Of a DNA stretch of 64,000 nt, positions 1 through 12,115 are shown one piece after another. This DNA comes from Gracilaria domingensis (taxonomy: Eukaryota > Rhodophyta > Florideophyceae > Gracilariales > Gracilariaceae). The notes below the pieces were generated by a model, which ran no database searches, was not told where the DNA came from, and saw only the letters and a program-made list of their open reading frames with translations. The DNA is taken from positions 949,301 through 1,013,300 of the forward strand of contig VCMS01000022.1 of assembly GCA_022539475.1 (NCBI GenBank), given 5' to 3'. Positions within the stretch are counted from its first letter, which is position 1; each line of letters opens with the position of its first letter. Both the position numbers and the translations under genes were made by a program.

Positions 1-238
1 AATCTTGGACAAATATTGAGCAACATTGCGCTTTGTATTTGGAGTCAGAGCTGTCATCTGATTTTGAAATTCGTCATCAGAATTCTCCAGTGGGTTGGGC
101 ATAGTGAAGGAGTTCGACGGTAGAACGGGTTGAGAGACAGAGGTGGAAAACCCTGGTCGGGGAGGAGAACAACAGTTATGATTGCGAGTACGCATACCGA
201 TCATTAGTCGTGTCTAGTAGAGCGTTAGGTAGCTTTTA

Positions 239-470
239 TAGTGAAGATTCAGGAACAAAGTGTTTGCAATAAAGAGAGTAAAAACTTGAATCTGTGCACG
301 CCGCAGAAATGCGTAGAACAAACTGCACTTCATAGTGAAGATTCAAGAACAAAATGTTTGCGATAAAGAAGGTCTATAAATTTGAATTTGTGCACGCCGC
401 GCCGTGCACAGATTAAAATTTATAAACCCTCTTTATCCACAAGTACGCGCGCGTAGGACAAACTGCACTT
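239..470. repeat. Imperfect direct repeat pair with internal hairpin
   Basis: Two related units (239-330 and 333-470) both open with TAGTGAAGATTCA and both close with ACAAACTGCACTT. The second unit is longer because it contains a large inverted repeat, with arms at 363-396 and 403-436, centred on a CG-rich loop and carrying TGTGCACG in the stem. It looks like a small mobile or foldback fragment. No coding potential is apparent. Confidence 0.7.
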
Positions 471-475
471 ACTGG

Positions 476-1672
476 GTGTACCGTACCCTAGTACGTGTAG
501 CGGAAGTCACATTCTGAAAATACCAATCCGCGGTGTGTGACTCGTAGACAAGATTGCCGCTGGTGCTCTTGATCTCTAGCGAAAGCTGTGCCGGTCCCTT
601 TCCGTTAGCAATTGACCGGTGTCCGAGCACTCGCGCTACATACGATGCTTCAAACTAAAAGCATCTTCTTTCGCGATCATGGATATAAAAGCGGAGTGCC
701 TCGCAGTAGCAACAGCAAATCAGCACCATCAGCAACGCTGTGAAACCAAACAAACGCATTGTGATCTAAGCAACTTTGCACAGCAAGACAAAGCTGCGCG
801 ACCAACGCAACTCTCACCAAAACGACGAGCGCATGTTTGCAGCATGAGCAAAGTGGTAGAAGCAGAAACAAACGACAGAAGCAGCGCCGCTGGACCGCGC
901 TGCCAGCGCGCCAACGGCACGGGCCCAGCGAAAAAACGCCTCCACGGTGGCAGCGCAGTAGCGTAGAGAACGGCTTACTGTAGGAGCGCGCCGTACAGCG
1001 GCTATATGCCCACTCGCGCTCGACTGCGGCCCAAGTTTTGAGGAAGACGAATTTAACGATGACGCTGAAGGAAGAAGAATTTAACGATGACGATGATTGG
1101 TATCCCAAAAGTTTTGGGTTGCTCCCTCCTGCTCAATGAGAGACTCATTATCGAATAAACGTATGACGTTTTCTATCAGAGCCATACAACATGGGCTCGT
1201 TTGGCTTCCGCGTGTAAGAGTACCGTTGGTAGCCCTAGTTGCAAGGAGAGAAAGAGAGACATCTTATTTTGGGTGAAGCTTATGCTAAGATACTGGACGC
1301 TTCCTGAAAACACAAAATAGTGCAGGGAGTAAAACGTGACCGATCGTGACAAACCAAGATACAGTGCGCGACGACTCGCAAATTGTGCAGGACGGCACAG
1401 TTCATCGCAGACTGCATGCACATCCTGCTTGATTTTTTATTAGTTTTTAGGGCGTCAAGATTTGTGTACACCACATTAAACCTCGTCCGTGCTAGAGGCT
1501 CGGACAAATCTAATCATTTGCGTGCACACAAAACCAAACTATTGTGCACCGACGGGTAGAAATACGTATGCTCAAAATGCGATTTGTGTTTTCAGGAGGC
1601 GTCCGCTTTTATAGGGTCTCCGACCCTCTAGGCTGTGCGCACGACTCTGCGAGCCGTCTGAGTTGAGCTTTT
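476..1672. other. No recognisable gene
   Basis: Short open frames occur on both strands (for example 619-966 plus and 677-1108 minus), but none resembles a known family. A 28-bp tandem duplication with a core of GAATTTAACGATGACG occupies 1041-1068 and 1069-1096. Confidence 0.5.
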
Positions 1673-1788
1673 CGGAGTTTACTCCGCAGTCCAAAAGCTA
1701 ATCTCTAGCTCTCTTTCGAAGTGATCTTCCCGGAGTTAACTCCGCGGTCCGAAAGTTGAGCCCCAGCTCTTTTTCGAGGTGGTCTTTC
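1673..1788. repeat. 58-bp tandem duplication
   Basis: Two adjacent 58-bp units (1673-1730 and 1731-1788) each begin with a small palindrome of the form CGGAGTTNACTCCG and then carry CCGAAAG/CCAAAAG and AGCTCT. The units are diverged, so the duplication is not recent. Confidence 0.7.
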
Positions 1789-2194
1789 GACATAATTGCC
1801 TGAAAGACGTACAAATAGCAGCATTCTCAATCTCCAGTTCAAAATGTTTCTTCCTTTGAATTGCAACGGTAAATTTGTAACCATCCTGATCTCTTTCGAA
1901 GCAACGTAAAACTTTTTCCTGTGAATTACGATTGTCTGTAGATACTAATAACGGTAACAGAACTTCCACAATATGATGAGCAATGTTATATTTCTGCCCC
2001 CATAAGCTGAAAAATGTGTCTTCATTGTGTTGACAACGGGTACCTATGTTGATTGCATAGGTGAGAAATGTAATTGTCTGTTCTAAAGGGTGCTTTAAAA
2101 TACTTAATGCTGCTTTGTTTGCGTCCTGATATGCTTTTTCGTGTAGATTCCTCTCTTCTAAATGTCTGGCAAAATCTACACACATCGCTGTCAA
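1736..2194 (-). CDS. Hypothetical protein, unrecognised
   Basis: An open frame of 152 codons. The translated product is mixed alpha-helical in composition and has no signal peptide or membrane segment. The N-terminal part (about residues 8-50) is hydrophilic and the middle (residues 70-90) is leucine-rich. Its 3' end runs into the 58-bp tandem duplication, which argues against that end being a native C-terminus. I recognise no domain. It could be a transposon fragment, or an open frame by chance in AT-rich sequence. Confidence 0.2.
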   Translation of the reverse strand: MTAMCVDFARHLEERNLHEKAYQDANKAALSILKHPLEQTITFLTYAINIGTRCQHNEDTFFSLWGQKYNIAHHIVEVLLPLLVSTDNRNSQEKVLRCFERDQDGYKFTVAIQRKKHFELEIENAAICTSFRQLCRKTTSKKSWGSTFGPRS

Positions 2195-2957
2195 CTTTAC
2201 CGCTGGCTATGTTACGAGAGGAGATTTCATGGCCAAAGGTGAGACAATGCGCTGATCGGAATATGCTTGGACGCCATTGTTTAGTTATTAGTAATAACTT
2301 ATTACGGGTTTAATCGTGATGATGGGATTATTGGAGCGTTATAATCTGCGCAATGTTGTTCGGCAATGTCTTGAGAATTGCTAATTGGAATGATTGGGAT
2401 TCCGTTCGACGTTTTCTTTGGTTGAGCAGTTGTGGCACAGTCATTGAATTTTTTTCGGGTGCGCAAGAGTCTACGTTTGAATGTACTGTAGGGATTGAAC
2501 CGGACTAATAATAACCATAGAAAACTCACGAAGCTCCTTCATGTAATTAGTTTTAGCCTAGAACATAACCAAGATAGCCTCAAACACAGACAGCTTGGAG
2601 AACCGAAAACATTCTCTATACACAATAAATGATTTCATGTAATGCTCAACGGCGTTTCTCTCAAACGTAAGCAAATAAAATCCAATTGGCCAATAAATGG
2701 CTGCAATCAAAGTTGTGAACTGTAGTTGTGGAGAACGGTGGAAAACAAAAGAAACAAAATCTAATTCAAATAAATTCAAACAAATTCTACTTCGAAAAAA
2801 ACGGATTGCTTCAAAAATGAAAATGAAGTAGATTATACTCTCCCTTCACTTAGATCTCCGGCTGACACCATATCCGTTCAAATTTCCACAACCGGATTTT
2901 CTCGGATTTGGTATAAATGTACCAAGCAAAAAGCCGCAGATTGTCATTGGACTCCCC
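2195..2957. other. No recognisable gene
   Basis: AT-rich sequence with short open frames on the minus strand (2302-2529 and 2558-2779). None shows a known motif. Confidence 0.5.
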
Positions 2958-3060
2958 GATGCCGCGTGACCTAATGGTCGGGTGGGGTAAGGGAGACCGA
3001 GGGTTGGACGGGCGCTCTGGCCATTCGTCAGGGTTCAAGGCCGCTTTTGCACCTTTTTAC
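2958..3060 (+). other. tRNA-like Pol III promoter pair, possible SINE head
   Basis: TGACCTAATGGT at 2967-2978 resembles an A box (TRGCNNARNNGG). GGGTTCAAGGCC at 3031-3042 resembles a B box (GGTTCGANTCC). T-runs that could terminate Pol III follow at 3044-3047 and 3054-3058. I could not fold a clean cloverleaf, since the T-arm stem does not pair. This fits a tRNA-derived SINE or relic better than a functional tRNA, and chance remains possible. Confidence 0.3.
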
Positions 3061-5440
3061 AGTTTTTAATAATTTCATATAAATCACCCGAATATATTAA
3101 AATTAACTCCTGATTACGTCAGCGGACTCTCATGGATTTGCGCACATAACCGCAGCGACAATTCTTCAAACCGCATAGACGCCAAACGCGTCAACGTCAA
3201 GACGCATGCCGTGTGGCTGCATGCGAAGGGTGTAGTATAAAGTACGGTTGCTGTGTCGCGCGCTTTCCGCTTCACATCACGCAAAGCAGAAGCCGTTGCG
3301 CAGGACGTGTGTTTACTAAGGATGCCGCCGTCAATGTATTGGTTTCAGGACAGAATTTGATCTCTCACGGTGTTCCTGGTCCATTGCTCAAGCCCCCACT
3401 TCGTTATAGGCTACACCTACAGGCTCGAGTTGCGCAAACTGGCATATGCTGTGCTATACGCCACATGGCTTCTGCGGCAGATAGTTCTCCCACACAGGAA
3501 CTCTGCTACCAGAACTTGACCTCGCCCAGCAATTGCCGCCGATGGTGTGGCTACGAGTCGCTGCTCCCTATCTCTTGCGACAGAGCAGCAGACAGATGAG
3601 CCCAATCGATCAAGTCTTCATACACGGTTTTCTTTGTAAGCGACGCTCCAGCAGACGACAGGGATCATGAAACGAGTCTGCGAAAAAAACAGCAGCATAC
3701 CTACCTCAACGGATATCTTGCCGCGCTCTGATTCAAGAACGAAATATCATGCTTTGAGCCCGCTTGAGCAACAAAGCAATTCAACGCAATTGCAGGACAG
3801 AGCAGAACGTTCTCAAATAGCCCAACAATATCGAGCCATGTTTAGAATGTAGTTTTTTGGTAAAAGCACCTCAGAGAGTTTAGCTTTAAGTGACTTTATT
3901 CGATCCTACAGTGCATATCTCGAACAAAAGCTCTTTCTGAAAGCCGCTATTAACGTCCCCCCTAAGAACTCCAGAGAGAATAATCAGACCCTGGACAACC
4001 TCCTATCAAAGCGGTGTTGGCGGCGCTTCTGACTCTTATGGATAGGTTTGAAGACCTCACGTCGGTTCGATTGGAGGGCCAAGCTGCGACTTGTCACTCC
4101 TTATTACAACCATTCGGTGCTATTTGTTCTTCAATCTCGAGGTGAAGGAAGCTATTGTGCTTCACATCTACAAATGCGAAACTGTTATTTGATCTAAAAC
4201 AGTCTCTGTCATGAAGATGTCGAGCTCCCGAGGTGAGTTCCATATCATTTGAGTTAACAGAATCCATGCAGGACTAAATTAGGATGAATTCAGATAACCT
4301 CAGTTTTCGGATGAGGAGTAGTTTGAACCAGAACCGGAGACCCGTTCCAGAAGGTCACTCCTAGCCTGAACCAGAATACTATTCTGAAGAAGAGCCAGAC
4401 ATTATTCTACAACCGCTCTGTCATCTTCGTCGGAGAAAGATGATGACATTGATGTCTTACCTTCTGGTCCTGAACCACCACCAACCGTTTGATTCGTTGC
4501 AAAATCTATTGGCGATTGATTCTGGAGTCGGACGCGCGGCAGGTCAATATAACCAGCGACAGGTTGCGCCACAAAATATTGCTCTGGAAATCTATGGCGC
4601 CTGAGGTCCTATGCCATGTATGTTGCATCCGGGTGCATTGGTGAACATCGTTGACGGCCGTGTTGCTAACGTTAAAGGAATCATGGCTAAATCTGGATGG
4701 AAAAATCAGCAAAGAAGTGCTTTCGCAGCCGATGGTTCGAACATGCAGTTGGCATTATATGGAGCGCAGACAACTCCACAACAGCAGCAAATGTATGACA
4801 CAATGTCTTCGCAACATCAACACCAAATTGCTACGTATCAGACGAGGGCGGCACAAAACCAGCAGCTGGTAATGTAGCAAATGCAACATGCGGGTATGAA
4901 GATGATCTTGCTTTCGGCCCCCGCCCCCTATTTGATCCATTAAAGAAGACGGGAATTAGAATATAGAGCTAAAAAAGTTACAGGTAGTGAGTACATATAA
5001 AGAGAGCTACAAAAAACTCTCTTCTCCGTAGGTTCTAAGCAACTCTGGCTCATCTTTTCAGCTAATCTCGCGTATTGACTAAAGAAGCAGCTACTCAGGG
5101 TTTCCTGAAGATCAATGATTTGCGCAAATATTCTATTACAGGGTAATAGTGGATTTGAACAGTCATTTGACCAACAGCTCTAGCATGTGAGATTCAGGAA
5201 CGAGGATAATGAGAGCTCTCTTCTTCACCATCATCTTTTACATGCATAGAATCTAATACCTCCACGATAAGCACACTTCCCTTTCTGCCTGGCTCTCAAC
5301 TTCGACCGCGTAGTCCTCAGCGCCGCTTGCTTCATTATCATTATATGACTCATTCGCCAACATCCTTCTGTTTCGTCAGTTGTCAACTGACCTATACTAA
5401 TACACAGAATATCGCTGCTAGCAACACGACGCAAATAGCT
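3061..5440. other. Long stretch without a recognisable gene
   Basis: Only short open frames are present. The most protein-like is 4611-4877 (plus, 88 codons), whose second half is rich in Gln and His (residues 56-87), but it matches no family I know. The block 3213-3599 is open on the plus strand without recognisable content. The stretch 4320-4470 is rich in GAACCAGA-like words and may once have coded for an acidic low-complexity protein. Confidence 0.4.
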
Positions 5441-7561
5441 TTACTGCTCAATTGTACGAAGGAATAAAAAATCTTTAACAAGACTGCTCTTCACCCTAGA
5501 GCGATCAGCTGTAATAATCCTATTCACTGCGCTAAAATTACGCTCACTACTAGAAGAAGACACCGGTGTGGCGTAAATACGCAGAACAACTTTCATTAAA
5601 TCTGGATACACTCCTTCTTGACTAATCCAAAAAATTGACAAGATTATCACCATGATCAGACTCCTTCTTGACCGCTCTCATCTTGTGCAACGCGGGCGCT
5701 GAAAATTTTCGACCCATGTATTTGTCGAAGGCATCTTCATCACCAACACCACTCTCCGCAATTTCAAACATTTCAGATAAACAGAACTTGTCTTTTCCCA
5801 AATCATTTCTCGCTATTGCTTCGTTAACAACGCAAACCTCTGCACTTTTGTGTTTGTTCTCATAATTTTTCAGCAAGCGATGAATCAAAATACTTCCTTT
5901 TCCCTTATACAGATTGCGCTTAGAACAATCTTTGACAAATCCAAGAGACCTCATCCGTGGATGCAATAAACGTCCTGCTATCCACATACTGTGAACTTCA
6001 ATGCTCGACAAAAAATGAAGAACTCTACTTGCAAACTGTTGCGACAAAACATGTGGAACCTGATACACGCGTCCCTTCGCCATACCTCCGGCGATTTGCT
6101 TCAATTGGATTTCTAACTTTTCAAGCATTGGCAATATCAAGTACATGGTGGGGGATTTTTGCGCTTCTAACTGCCTCTCAACGTGACAAACAGGGCGGAA
6201 ACATTCCACAATTGCATCAAGAGCAGGATAGTTAACGTCACCCTTACTGTTCGTTTCCGTTAATAGAGAATCGAAAGCCACCTTTGCCGGCTCCAAATCC
6301 TTTGCGGATATGATAGACACGACATGCTTGCTGGAAAATAGAAATCTTTGAACAACGTTGAACGTGGTTCCAAATCTTGCCTCGATCTCTTGTGTTAAAG
6401 CAGACCCGCTTGGTAGCAACAGATTCCAATTACCTTGTCTAAAACTGCGAACAATAGTTTTCACACTCTCAAGGTTCGTGGCAATGATTGTCTTCTTCGT
6501 TATCTGCTCTTCCATTGCATGCCTCATCGCTCTATTTAACTTATGTGAAATGCATCCCATTCTTTTTCACTAAATGGAACTCTTTGACTTGAAGAGGATG
6601 CTCCAACAATACAAGGCATGGTCGAGGCACAATCTGTTACGAACGTAAAGTTCCGCATTAAGTCGTCCAGTTCGACACCTACTCTGGTCAGTAGTGCATG
6701 ATCGAATGCAGATCGTAGTGCCACGGATGATTCTGCTCCCTTGTGCTCAATCAAGAAAATATTTCTTCACATGAGTTGAAACTCTCTTGCCTTTGTGATG
6801 AGGTGCGCAGATCCAAGTTTGTAGTAATGCACTGTGCAGTCGTAGTATTTGTTTCCATTGACATCGTTTTTGAGCCCATCACTGGTGACACTACCTCCAA
6901 GAGCCAAAACATTTTCGGACTCACTCACCCGATAATTCTTCCTATACTCCTTTGCAATTCGCTGAATGCCTTCTTTAACGGCATTTTTCGAGGGTAACAT
7001 ATCTTGAATGTCGATTCGGGCGGTGATTGGAACAAATCTGCATGCATCAACAACAGATTCGACAAATTTTGTCATTCCAGAGTTCTGAGACGCAAAAGAA
7101 AGTGGCAGCATGTCTTTTGCAACCGCAAAGGCCGCGGCGTTAATAATCGCTTTCTTTTGCCTTTCTGTAATCTTCACAACAGCTTCTGGAGCTGTTAATT
7201 TAGAGTTCTTATGAAGCTTGGTATGGTTTTTGAGAACACTGGTTCCCTGCTCCGGATCTAACTTCTTCACGGAAGAGTGTAACGGACACTGACCAGTTAA
7301 AAGGTAGGAGCAAAATATCCAGCAAGCATACTTTTGAGTGTTGATCTGACAGAGCACTGCGTAGTTGTTGTAGTATTCAGAGCGCATTTTGCGAACGGAA
7401 CTCATTTTCCGGCAGTTAACAAGCTCATAGTTTTTAGTCTCGTTAGCTAAAAGCTTTCGGACCACTTCTTTGGCAGCCTCTTTTGTTTTAGTTTGTATCA
7501 AAGAGCGGCGCGGAGGCGAACTGGATTGTGCCTGGAGTTTGCCGATTCTTGTTGAATCCAT
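5441..7561 (-). pseudogene. hAT-superfamily transposase, broken
   Basis: A cut-and-paste transposase read from an ATG at 7561 leftward. The C-terminal segment (5441-5653) is a clear hAT dimerisation domain, with YPDLMKVVLRIYATPVSS followed by SERNFS. Upstream lie the catalytic-core landmarks: VTDCAS near 6640 and the GCISHKLNRA segment near 6550, equivalent to the hAT W/HxLNxA region. Three lesions are visible: an in-frame TGA just 3' of the LM at 6767, a frameshift near 6555-6560, and another near 5640. The N-terminal 260 residues look like a DNA-binding region but I see no clean BED finger. Terminal inverted repeats were not found by eye. This is an inactive hAT copy. Confidence 0.85.
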
Positions 7562-7849
7562 TTGTTTGCAACCGAAAATTGTGGATATGCTTTCGGACTA
7601 ACGGACAAAAGCATTTGGCACTTGAATCGTTCTGTAAAATGGAGCAGGGAATGCTGAAGGAAAACGTATGGTCACGGGTGTTGGATAGTCAACGGACACA
7701 GATCTAAACTGGAATATGAGTGTAGTCAAACGTTTTTGAGTGGTCGGTTTCGGATGGTGAAAATCCGTTCACAGCTTGGATCTGGGGTAAGTTTTGACAC
7801 GGATCTATCTATGACGTCAGAAGACAGATCTTTTTTTTGTTGCAGGGAG
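7562..7849. other. 5' flank of the hAT element
   Basis: Non-coding by eye. It probably contains the transposon's promoter and left end, but no terminal repeat could be paired with sequence beyond 5440. Confidence 0.3.
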
Positions 7850-9240
7850 GCAGGCGCCGGAGAGTGTACAGCATGTGTGAGAAGTGCCATAACACCCTCA
7901 AATCTTGATGTTGTACAGGGGGGCTCCTCGCCAATTAATTACGTAACAAAAGACCCAATCAAATTTTCCCCAGTCACAGCTCCTCGTCCACCCAACAGCT
8001 CATTGGCTCCAGCTACTCGTCGCAGTGCTGACGCGATGCGATGAGATCACTTACCGTGATCTCTTCGCATCGCGCCAGCGATGCGATCAAGAGCGTTCAC
8101 CTGATCTTTCAACTGAGAGTTGTCGCTCCGCGAAAGCAACACACTTGGAACTCTTATGCTGCTTACCGTAGCATATGGCGCGCTTTCTTGAACTTCTTTT
8201 TGCCTCTGATTTGAACCTTTACTGTCTCGCGCTCTCGTGTCGTTCACTGCGCATTCCTCTTGCGTTGTTTAGCGAGTGCCTTCCCTCCCAACTCATTTTC
8301 TCTGCAACTCCTTTCCGAGACCCTACAACTCACTCTGTGAAGCAGCCAAAATTGCTTGTTTACCATCGCTTTGCTCGCTCTTCTACCTTTCCCGGCAGCT
8401 TGCTTCCGGTTTTTCTGCGATGGGTTTTACATATACTTCCTCATTTGCTCGTCTTGCTCTCCCTTGGCTCTCATCACATGACTACGCCGCACTATCCTCT
8501 CGTTCGTTGCCTCGCTCGCTTAATTTTTCTCTGCTTCTGCTTTTGATTTCGTTGTCTTAATCTCGCGGCCCCCTACCTACGTTTCGCGCTTTGTGTGGTT
8601 CCGTCGCTCGTTTCATCTTTCTTGCGTCGCCCGCTATTTGGCTCACTTGGCAGGGCTGTGCCCCCAGATCGTCTCGTTCGCTCCTTCACTCGCTTTCTCT
8701 AGCTCCGACTCTGGTTCTCTTTTCTTGTCTTGTTCGCTTGTCTCGTTCGCTACTTGGATCGCTCCGTGTGGCTTCGCCGCTAACTTCGCGCTTGCTGTCT
8801 CGCTCGCTTTTTCAGTGGCCTAGTGTGGCTTTTCCTCTGCCTCGTGTCGCTTGCTTTCTGACTTGATTCTGGTGGATCCGTTGCTCGCTTCGCGTCTGCT
8901 TTCTCACGTAGGTGTCGCGTTTGCTTGGTCGCTCGCTTTGCGTTGCTTCTCCAGTCGCTTCGCGTTTTGCGCCTCCCTCTTTCGTCAGTCTCGCGCCGCG
9001 GGTGGCTGTGCGGCGCTCTGCCAGTCACTCTGCGTTGGTCGTCTCGTTCTCTTGTTTTTCTCGCGTCGTGGGTGGCTGTGCGTCGCTGCGCCGCCCACTT
9101 CGCGTGTGGCCTGTCTCGCGATCATCTCGCTCGCTCCAATGCTCGCTTCGCTTTTTGTTGCCGCTCGCTTCGCGTGTGTTGTCTCGCTCAATCCTTCACT
9201 CGCCTCTCGTGGCTCCGCCACTCGCTCTTTGTTGAAACAT
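7850..9240 (+). repeat. Dispersed repeat with CGCTCGCT-rich tail, copy 1
   Basis: The first 350 bp (about 7850-8195) align by eye to 29425-29075 read in reverse, at roughly three-quarters identity. Shared words include GGAGAGTGTAC, GAGAAGTGCCA, ACACCCTCAAAT and CACAGCTCCTCGTC. The next kilobase is a strongly strand-asymmetric array of degenerate TCTCGCTCGCTT-like words, C/T-rich on the plus strand. Long open frames inside it (for example 8851-9261) are composition artefacts rich in Leu, Ser and Arg. No transposase is encoded, so it is probably a non-autonomous element. Confidence 0.75.
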
Positions 9241-9348
9241 TTGGCTCTGCTTCTGGAGTAGCGTGGTGTCGAGGGTCGATACACGGCTATTGGCTGCGCT
9301 CCTCTTGGCGTGTTTCCATGATTTCCAAGCCGTTCTCAGCTTGTCTGA

Positions 9349-10692
9349 TGTACAAGAAGGCGCCGCCGAAAATAAGCAAAAATTGCATAAGCGGAGTGGT
9401 TCACAGGCCACCAGAGGACGACTTTGACCACGAGATCCTTGCCTACTTTGATCCAAATAACGAAGACTACGATGACGATATTAATCTCTACACCAATTCT
9501 GAGGAGCACGCTAAAGCAAAAGCGCGACAGGAGAGAATTGAGAACAGCTAGGGTCCCGAATGATAGGATCATCACCGAGATCAACTCATTTATGCTTCGG
9601 ATGATGAGGAACACTTCTCTTAAGGTTGATCGTTCTACTGTATATGGTCGAATGTCTTTGCGTGCATTATGGAGACATCTCATATTCGTTCTAACAAACG
9701 AAAGTGACGAAACGGGAACCTTGCTACATTCATTTGTCACTTCTTGCAATGAAGGAAAATTGTTTTTCAACACCATTCTCCCTGCAGAGATTAATGAGCT
9801 GGAGCCCGGGAGTGAGGTCGTACTTGGCGCAGCAGAGACTGGAGAAAATATTGGACATGTGGCGGACTTTTTCGAAAAGGAGGGGTCCTCTATATTTTGT
9901 GTTGATTGTAAGGAAGAGTTCAAAATGCGGCTAACGGAGAAGAAGTACCTCGCTCCCGGTCCGATATCGTCCATTGCGATCCCGATGAATGTGAATGGGA
10001 ATCATTGGGGAATGTTTGTCGCAAAACAGGTTGACGGGGATAAATGGATACTGTACTGGGGAGACAGTTTAAGGAAAAGAGTGTCGTATACAAGGATGAG
10101 GTTCATGGTTGCCGTCATCGAGCATGTCTTGGAGAAACAATTGGAATGGGAGATATCATCCCGCAACTACATGTTACACATTTTAGGATATGAGCGACAG
10201 CGAGATTGGCACAGCTGTGGTGCTTATGTTGTGTGTGCGATGTCTCATCTAAGTCGGACGCGTAGTCGGCTCCCTTTGGACACCTTTGTGAAATACTCCC
10301 GTAATCTTGCGGAACGATACCGATGGGCAGAAGCAGAGTGTCGACTGCGGGTAATACTAAGAGCACGGTCAATGGGCTGGACGATAACTGATGAGTTCGT
10401 GATTAATGGAATGGATCAGGACGCAAGGGAAGAGAGGTACGCCAAACGTCACCAGCGTGTTGTTCATGAGACTATGAGGTACTCGGAGAACAAAGTAGTT
10501 CACGCTAAGTTCTTGGAAGGTGGAGCTGTGATATCGAAGACAGAGAAATACTTCGAGGTGCTCTTCCATCATCGTGAGGATCCTAGTTTAAAGATTACAC
10601 GAACAATAGGCACCATTCGAGGTACAGGTGGGACTGGATTCTCAAAAAAACGAGGTGGGAGTACGGCGCGGAGTGATGAGGAGCAGGAATGA
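9349..10692 (+). pseudogene. Ulp1/SENP-type (C48) cysteine protease module of a Mutator-like element
   Basis: A deSUMOylase-fold protease of the kind carried by some Mutator-like transposons. The catalytic set is visible in the frame that opens at 9424: His194 in NGNHWGMFV, Asp214 in YWGDSL, Gln259 and Cys265 in RQRDWHSCGAYV. An acidic N-terminal stretch begins at an ATG at 9349 in another frame (PPEDDFDHEI...). It joins the protease frame through a +1 shift near 9540, so the native start was probably 9349. The frame stops at a TGA (10690-10692) but continues in register into a charged, repeated linker and the zinc-cluster region downstream. The protease core looks intact. Its role in transposition is unknown; in cells such enzymes cleave SUMO-like conjugates. 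Confidence 0.85.
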
Positions 10693-12115
10693 AGTAGGAG
10701 TGCGGCGCGGAGTGCTGAGGAGCCACCACGAGGTAAGAGTAAGGAGCGAAGTGATGAGGAGCTGGGCCCGTCCACAGGTGAACGCCGTGAGGAACGTGGG
10801 AAGGGGTCCAAGAAGGAGGTCAGGAAGGACCTCAATGACGATATCGAGCAACGCGGGAAATGGTCTACGAGAGAGGTGACGAAGGACCTAACGGCAGGTA
10901 CAGAGGAGCGCGTGGAGGACTCAAGGAGGGAGGTCACGAAGGACCTCGGTGTGGACATGGTTGGGGATGAAACAGAGGAGAAAATAGTGCGAGAAGGGAC
11001 TACAACTGAACCACTAGTGAGTTCTGAGACGATTTTCCAGGACGTTCCAGGATACGTTTACGAGCTCATGAAGGAGGGCTATAGCTACGGAGTGCATTTG
11101 CGAAGGCATATCGTACGTGTGCGGCAGTACAGATTTACGACAAGGGTAAGGTGTATGAGGCACAAAAAATTCCCCAAAGGTACTGGATGCAAAGCTGGTA
11201 TCGTTGCCAAACTGTGTACTGACATGCGAGGCTGGGTAGTGACGGGCGAGAAGTCTCACAATCACAAAAGGTATTCTATGTCGAAGAAAGCTATTGGTAT
11301 GCGAGTATCGGCAATTCGCAATTCAATTAAGAACTGTTGCCCGAAGACTCTCCATATCACTTACTTCCAATACACACCGAAAAACGCTCACAGAGCGGAG
11401 CATTTAGAAGTACAGAAGAGTGGTCTGCAAGAAATACTTCAATCGCAAACTGCGAAGACGAAGGAAGTCACGATTATCATTGACAGTGATGAGGACTTTA
11501 TGAGTTTCACTCCTCGTCCCCCTGATCTTCTGCTCACTCCCCATCGGACTGCTCCTCGTATTCTAGACCTGGATAGTTCAGGGAGGACGGACGAGAGAAA
11601 GGAAGTACAGGATGTAACGGAGGTGGATGAGGAGACCTTCGATGAAGGAAGGGCAAGTGAGGATACCGGTGATTGCTTCCTGGGAGATGTAGTTCAGAGC
11701 GTAAGTTAGCTTCGTTTACTGTCCACTACACTAATGGAACATAATTAGATTCTGACAACTGTGGCTCCTCACTATGTCTATGTTTGAACAGGGGAATTGT
11801 ACGAAGAAAGATGCGAGATGCAAGACGGCTGAGGAGGACGGTGAAGTGCAGGATTATTGGTCTCAGAGGTCTCTTGATGAGAAAGAGTGCGTTCGGGATG
11901 GATTCGCTTCGTACTTGACATCTGTACAGGGAACCACGGAAGACGAAACGCTAAAGCACCTTCAATACATCGCGGAGTGCTTCGGTTTTGACTTACATGT
12001 TCGAGATTCAGTCTACAAGGACAAGCCCAGAGAGCGTACTCTAAAACGAGGCTCCCTGGTTTGTGTGCTTCGCAAAAATGAAAGATTCGAATGCGCTTAT
12101 ACGTTTAAGCTGTAG
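10693..12115 (+). pseudogene. FLYWCH/WRKY-GCM1-like zinc-cluster domain of the Mutator-like element
   Basis: Same register as the protease. After a repetitive Glu/Arg/Lys linker comes a DNA-binding zinc cluster: a Cys in VRCMRHKKF, a second Cys in TGCKAG, and a His-x-His in SHNHKRY (roughly 11145-11270). This is typical of MULE transposase N-termini. Pro-rich and acidic segments follow. At 11701 the coding sequence meets GTAAGT, and at 11791 TTGAACAG. Removing these 91 nt joins two frames exactly (Q-S then G-N-C), and the frame then runs to a TAG at 12113-12115. A second Cys-containing segment (SLVCVLRKNERFEC) lies just before that stop. Confidence 0.7.
11701..11791 (+). other. Candidate 91-nt GT-AG intron
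   Basis: It begins with GTAAGT directly after a complete codon and ends with TTTGAACAG. It contains in-frame stops, and its length (91) accounts exactly for the change of reading frame between the upstream and downstream coding segments. An ACTAATGG-like branch-site candidate occurs near 11731. Confidence 0.6.

Noticed and set aside
2961-3042. Functional tRNA gene
   Set aside because: The T-arm and acceptor stems do not pair, despite promoter-box-like words.
8851-9261. Long open frames in the CGCTCGCT-rich tail (and 27688-28683 on the minus strand)
   Set aside because: They are overlapping in several frames, made of Leu, Ser and Arg from a low-complexity repeat, and differ between the two copies.
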